Shown one piece after another: positions 5,457-7,589 of a stretch of 7,589 nt of DNA (its first letter is position 1; each line of letters begins with the position of its first letter). The translations under genes were made by a program, and so were the position numbers. The notes beneath the pieces were generated by a model. That model was not told where the DNA came from, ran no database searches, and saw only the letters and a program-made list of their open reading frames with translations. Where the stretch lies: assembly GCA_019308705.1 (NCBI GenBank), contig JAFDHW010000105.1, positions 1 through 7,589 of the forward strand. The letters run 5' to 3'. Origin of the DNA: Deltaproteobacteria bacterium. Lineage in GTDB: Bacteria > Desulfobacterota > Desulfobacteria > Desulfobacterales > Desulfatibacillaceae.

Positions 5457-6140
5457 ATGGAAAACCGACCCGATCGATACGCCTGGGCGGATACCCCGGC
5501 TCGCACCGCCTTTCCCGTGGCGTCGGCCGGTTACCCCTACATCTTTGCCGGCGCCTTTGTCACCCTGGTGTTCGCCCTCTTGGAATGGGAAGCCGCCGCG
5601 GTGCTGTTTCTGGTCGTCACCGCGCTGGTCATCCTGTTCTTCCGGGACCCGGACCGGGTGGTGCCCGCCGGCGAAAAGCTCATCGTGGCCCCGGCGGACG
5701 GCAGGATCGTTCACCTGGACGTGGTGGAAGCCCCCCCCTTTATCGAGGGGCCCGCGCTCAAGGTGAGCATCTTCATGTCCGTGGCCAACGTGCACATAAA
5801 CCGGTTTCCCGTGGGGGGAACCCTGTTGGAAACCCACTACCACCCGGGACGGTTCATCAACGCCAGCCTGGACAAGGCCTCGGAGCACAACGAACGAAAC
5901 GCCCTGGTCATTCGCACGGACGAGGGGCCGGACATCTGCGTGGTGCAGGTGGCCGGGTTGGTGGCAAGGAGAATCATCTCCTGGCCCCGCCCCGGCGACC
6001 ACCTTTCCCGCGGCCAACGGTTCGGGCTCATCTGCTTCGGTTCACGGGTGGATTGCTACCTCCCCCCGCTGGCCCAGCCAAAGGTGCGCCTGGGGGACCG
6101 GGTCAAGGGAGGAACCTCTGTATTGGGGGTCATGCCATGA
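5457..6140 (+). CDS. psd: Phosphatidylserine decarboxylase (short pyruvoyl type)
   Basis: This membrane enzyme decarboxylates phosphatidylserine to phosphatidylethanolamine. The 227-aa length matches the short bacterial/archaeal-type Psd rather than the longer E. coli form. After a polar N-terminus come two hydrophobic segments (about 28-42 and 46-62). The catalytic core then shows FFRDPDR (61-67), PADGRI (79-84, D81), NVHINRFP (111-118) and HYHPG (127-131). Self-cleavage is expected in CFGSRVDCYLP between G195 and S196, giving a beta chain of 195 residues and a 32-residue alpha chain whose S196 becomes the pyruvoyl group. The ATG at 5457 is the first in frame, but no ribosome site precedes it. 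Its TGA overlaps the pssA ATG, fitting coordinated expression of consecutive pathway steps. A run of eight C (5731-5738) encodes the APP at 92-94. Confidence 0.95.
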   Translation: MENRPDRYAWADTPARTAFPVASAGYPYIFAGAFVTLVFALLEWEAAAVLFLVVTALVILFFRDPDRVVPAGEKLIVAPADGRIVHLDVVEAPPFIEGPALKVSIFMSVANVHINRFPVGGTLLETHYHPGRFINASLDKASEHNERNALVIRTDEGPDICVVQVAGLVARRIISWPRPGDHLSRGQRFGLICFGSRVDCYLPPLAQPKVRLGDRVKGGTSVLGVMP

Positions 6141-6925
6141 GCAAAAGGCGCATAAAGAAACGCGACTACCACAAGGGTATCTACCTGCTCCCCAACCTGG
6201 CGACCACTCTGAACCTGTTCTGCGGCTTCTACGCGGTCATCGCTTCGCTGGAAGGCCATTTCTGGCGGGCGGCGGCGGCCGTGATCGTGGCGGGGCTGTT
6301 CGACAACCTGGACGGCCGCATCGCCCGGGCCACCCGGTCCACCAGCCGGTTCGGCGTGGAGTACGACTCGTTGGCCGACCTGGTGAGCTTCGGCATGGCC
6401 CCGGCGCTTTTGGCCTACCTGTGGGCGCTTTCGCCTTACGGCCGGCTGGGCTGGCTGGGGGCGTTCCTTTTCGTGGCGTGCGGCGCGCTGCGCCTGGCGC
6501 GGTTCAACACCCACGCGGGCCAGGGGCCGTCCACCCACTTCACCGGGCTTCCCATTCCCGCGGCAGCGGGCATGGTGGCCGCCACGGTGCTGTTCTGCGG
6601 GCGTATGGGCCTTTCCGGGTCCATCCCCCCCCTGTTCGTGCTGGTGATGCTCTACGCCCTGTCCTTTCTCATGGTGTCCTCCATCCCCTACCCCTCCTTC
6701 AAGAAGAAGATGGGCACAAAGGGGTTCAACACCCTGGTGGTCACCCTGCTGGTGCTCATCTTCGTGGCCGCGGAGCCGGAGATCACCCTGTTCATGGTGG
6801 GCGTAACCTACATCGCTTACGGCATCCTTTCCGCGGCCCTGGGAAGGCTGAAGCACCGGGGCCGGGAGGAAGCCGCCGACCAGGCGGCTCCCCTGGAGGA
6901 ATCCACCACCGAGACACCCACGTAA
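6137..6925 (+). CDS. pssA: CDP-diacylglycerol-serine O-phosphatidyltransferase
   Basis: This integral membrane enzyme of the CDP-alcohol phosphatidyltransferase family makes phosphatidylserine from CDP-diacylglycerol and L-serine, the substrate of Psd encoded just upstream. The 262-aa protein starts at an ATG overlapping the psd stop (ATGA). A basic N-terminus (SKRRIKKRDYHKG) leads to LPNLATTLNLFCGFYA, typical of the bacterial PssA type II subgroup. The family signature DG-x2-AR-x8-G-x3-D-x3-D is complete (D59, G60, A63, R64, G73, D77, D81, with D56 before it). Further conserved blocks are ALRLARFN and FTGLPIPAAAG. Multiple hydrophobic segments run to about residue 235, followed by a polar acidic tail (EEAADQAAPLEESTTETPT). 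A C8 run lies at 6625-6632. The order psd-pssA with leucine genes nearby is one I associate with Desulfobacterota. Confidence 0.96.
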   Translation: MSKRRIKKRDYHKGIYLLPNLATTLNLFCGFYAVIASLEGHFWRAAAAVIVAGLFDNLDGRIARATRSTSRFGVEYDSLADLVSFGMAPALLAYLWALSPYGRLGWLGAFLFVACGALRLARFNTHAGQGPSTHFTGLPIPAAAGMVAATVLFCGRMGLSGSIPPLFVLVMLYALSFLMVSSIPYPSFKKKMGTKGFNTLVVTLLVLIFVAAEPEITLFMVGVTYIAYGILSAALGRLKHRGREEAADQAAPLEESTTETPT

Positions 6926-6941
6926 ACTGCGGTTTACTTTT
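6922..6941 (+). terminator. Weak hairpin overlapping the pssA stop codon
   Basis: GTAAAC (6922-6927), loop TGCG and GTTTAC (6932-6937) form a 6-bp stem followed by TTTT. The stem includes the pssA TAA. It is A/T-rich and short, so it may be only an auxiliary signal before the much stronger hairpin 30 nt downstream. Confidence 0.35.
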
Positions 6942-6967
6942 ACGCCGGGTTCGTGTATGAAGGCCGC

Positions 6968-7009
6968 GCCGGCTCCCTCCCGACCATTCCGGGGGGAGCC
7001 GGCCGTTTT
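6968..7009 (+). terminator. Rho-independent terminator after pssA
   Basis: GCCGGCTCCCTCC (6968-6980) pairs with GGGGGGAGCCGGC (6991-7003) over 13 bp with a single G-U pair. The loop is 10 nt. After CG comes TTTT (7006-7009). This is the strongest hairpin in the window and should close the psd-pssA unit, separating it from leuB. The U-run is short, so termination may be partial. Confidence 0.75.
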
Positions 7010-7021
7010 CGTCGGACAGCC

Positions 7022-7033
7022 TGTTTGCAAACA
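7022..7033. promoter_or_regulatory. Perfect 12-bp palindrome upstream of leuB
   Basis: TGTTTGCAAACA is exactly self-complementary. It lies 12 nt after the terminator T-run and 23 nt before the leuB ATG, in the only free DNA ahead of that gene. It resembles an operator half-site pair for a dimeric repressor, but no regulator is known from the sequence. Confidence 0.35.
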
Positions 7034-7056
7034 ACCAAGCGGAAAGACCAGACCAG

Positions 7057-7589
7057 ATGAAAAAGGCGTTTGACATCGCGGTGATCGGGGGCGACGGCAC
7101 CGGGCCGGAAGTGGTGGCCGAGGGCGTCAAGGTGCTGAAGGCCGCCGGTGAAAAAGCCGGGGTGGACTTCACCTTCACCCCCTATCCCCTGGGCGGGGAC
7201 CTGTACCTGAAGACCGGCGAGCTGGTAAGCGAACAGACCCTGGAGAACCTGAAGCGGGCCGACGCCGTCTTTTTGGGGGCCATCGGCCATCCCGAGGTCA
7301 CCCCGGGCATCCTGGAAAAGGGCATCCTCCTGAACCTGCGCTTTGCCCTGGACCAGTACGTGAACCTGCGGCCGATCAAGCTCTACGAGGGCGTGCGCAC
7401 CCCCCTCCGGGACAAGAGGCCGGCGGACATCGACTTTGTGGTGGTGCGGGAAAACACCGAGGGCCTGTACGCGGGCGCGGGCGGCGTGCTCAAGAAAGGC
7501 ACCCCGGACGAGGTGGCCGTCCATGAGTCCATCAACACCTACAAGGGCGTGGAGCGCTGCATCCGCTTCGCCTTCGAGTACTGCCGCAA
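7057..7589 (+). CDS. leuB: 3-isopropylmalate dehydrogenase-like enzyme (3' truncated)
   Basis: The first 177 residues are present; the window ends two bases into the next codon. This is a beta-hydroxyacid oxidative decarboxylase (isocitrate/isopropylmalate dehydrogenase superfamily), a cytoplasmic NAD(P)- and divalent-metal-dependent enzyme. Visible are GGDGTGPE (11-18), LGAIGHPEV (73-81), the substrate-binding arginine block LNLRFALDQYVNLRPIKLY (92-110, R95 and R105) and VVVRENTEGLYAG (128-140, R131). These arginines match the R94, R104 and R132 positions of the Thermus LeuB. The RENTEGLY block is shared with archaeal-type LeuB, homoisocitrate and tartrate dehydrogenases, while classical LeuB has RELTGG, so leucine synthesis is likely but not certain. 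The ATG at 7057 has only a weak GGAAAG 10 nt upstream. It follows a terminator, so it may begin its own unit. Confidence 0.9.
   Translation, partial: MKKAFDIAVIGGDGTGPEVVAEGVKVLKAAGEKAGVDFTFTPYPLGGDLYLKTGELVSEQTLENLKRADAVFLGAIGHPEVTPGILEKGILLNLRFALDQYVNLRPIKLYEGVRTPLRDKRPADIDFVVVRENTEGLYAGAGGVLKKGTPDEVAVHESINTYKGVERCIRFAFEYCR

Noticed and set aside
5383..5766. ATG at 5383 opening a 127-aa plus-strand frame
   Set aside because: Out of frame with psd, translates terminator and Pro/Trp-rich shadow sequence; psd motifs lie in the frame starting at 5457.
5280..6017. Minus-strand open frame across the tsaB-psd gap and psd
   Set aside because: Shadow of psd; composition rich in Gly, His and Asp with no motif and no ribosome site noticed.
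6957..7073. 38-codon ORF running through the pssA-leuB terminator into leuB as a possible leucine leader peptide
   Set aside because: It contains no leucine codons, has no ribosome site, and covers the hairpin; it does not fit leucine attenuation.

Overview
The window is a compact, GC-rich bacterial chromosome segment carrying almost entirely housekeeping genes. I see no prophage, insertion sequence, CRISPR array, tRNA or rRNA. The gene content fits a Desulfobacterota-type (former Deltaproteobacteria) anaerobe: a psd-pssA pair next to a leucine-type dehydrogenase, a short pyruvoyl-type phosphatidylserine decarboxylase, and a small Cys-motif protein of a kind I recall from that group. This placement is inferred from family knowledge and was not tested by a search.

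Layout. Positions 1-99 hold the 3' end of an unidentified plus-strand gene. A minus-strand unit then runs from about 2030 down to 111: a type IV prepilin peptidase (1934-1137), an inositol-monophosphatase-family enzyme (1094-309, TTG start) and a 65-residue cysteine-motif protein (308-111) that starts directly at the phosphatase stop codon. Its likely terminator is a perfect 9-bp stem plus U-rich tail at 68-31, lying inside the coding sequence of the converging first gene. Going the other way from a shared 2.02-2.12 kb control region are lon (2123-4582) and tsaB (4579-5283), joined by an ATGA overlap. After a 173-bp gap with its own promoter-like and terminator-like signals come psd (5457-6140) and pssA (6137-6925), also joined by ATGA. 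A strong terminator hairpin follows, then the 5' part of a leuB-like beta-decarboxylating dehydrogenase (7057 to the window end).

How the genes work together. Psd and PssA are consecutive steps of phosphatidylethanolamine synthesis: PssA makes phosphatidylserine from CDP-diacylglycerol and Psd decarboxylates it. Lon (protein quality control) and TsaB (t6A modification of tRNA) are both proteostasis functions and appear co-transcribed. The prepilin peptidase processes pilin or type II secretion pseudopilin precursors; its link with the phosphatase and the small protein is positional only.

The least ordinary features are regulatory. A palindromic -10 sequence (ATTATAAT) could serve divergent transcription. 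Terminator-like hairpins with U-tracts lie in the leaders of both lon and psd, downstream of the apparent promoters and upstream of the start codons. A dyad overlaps a perfect TTGACA ahead of psd, and a perfect 12-bp palindrome lies just before leuB. I found no convincing new multi-gene system.
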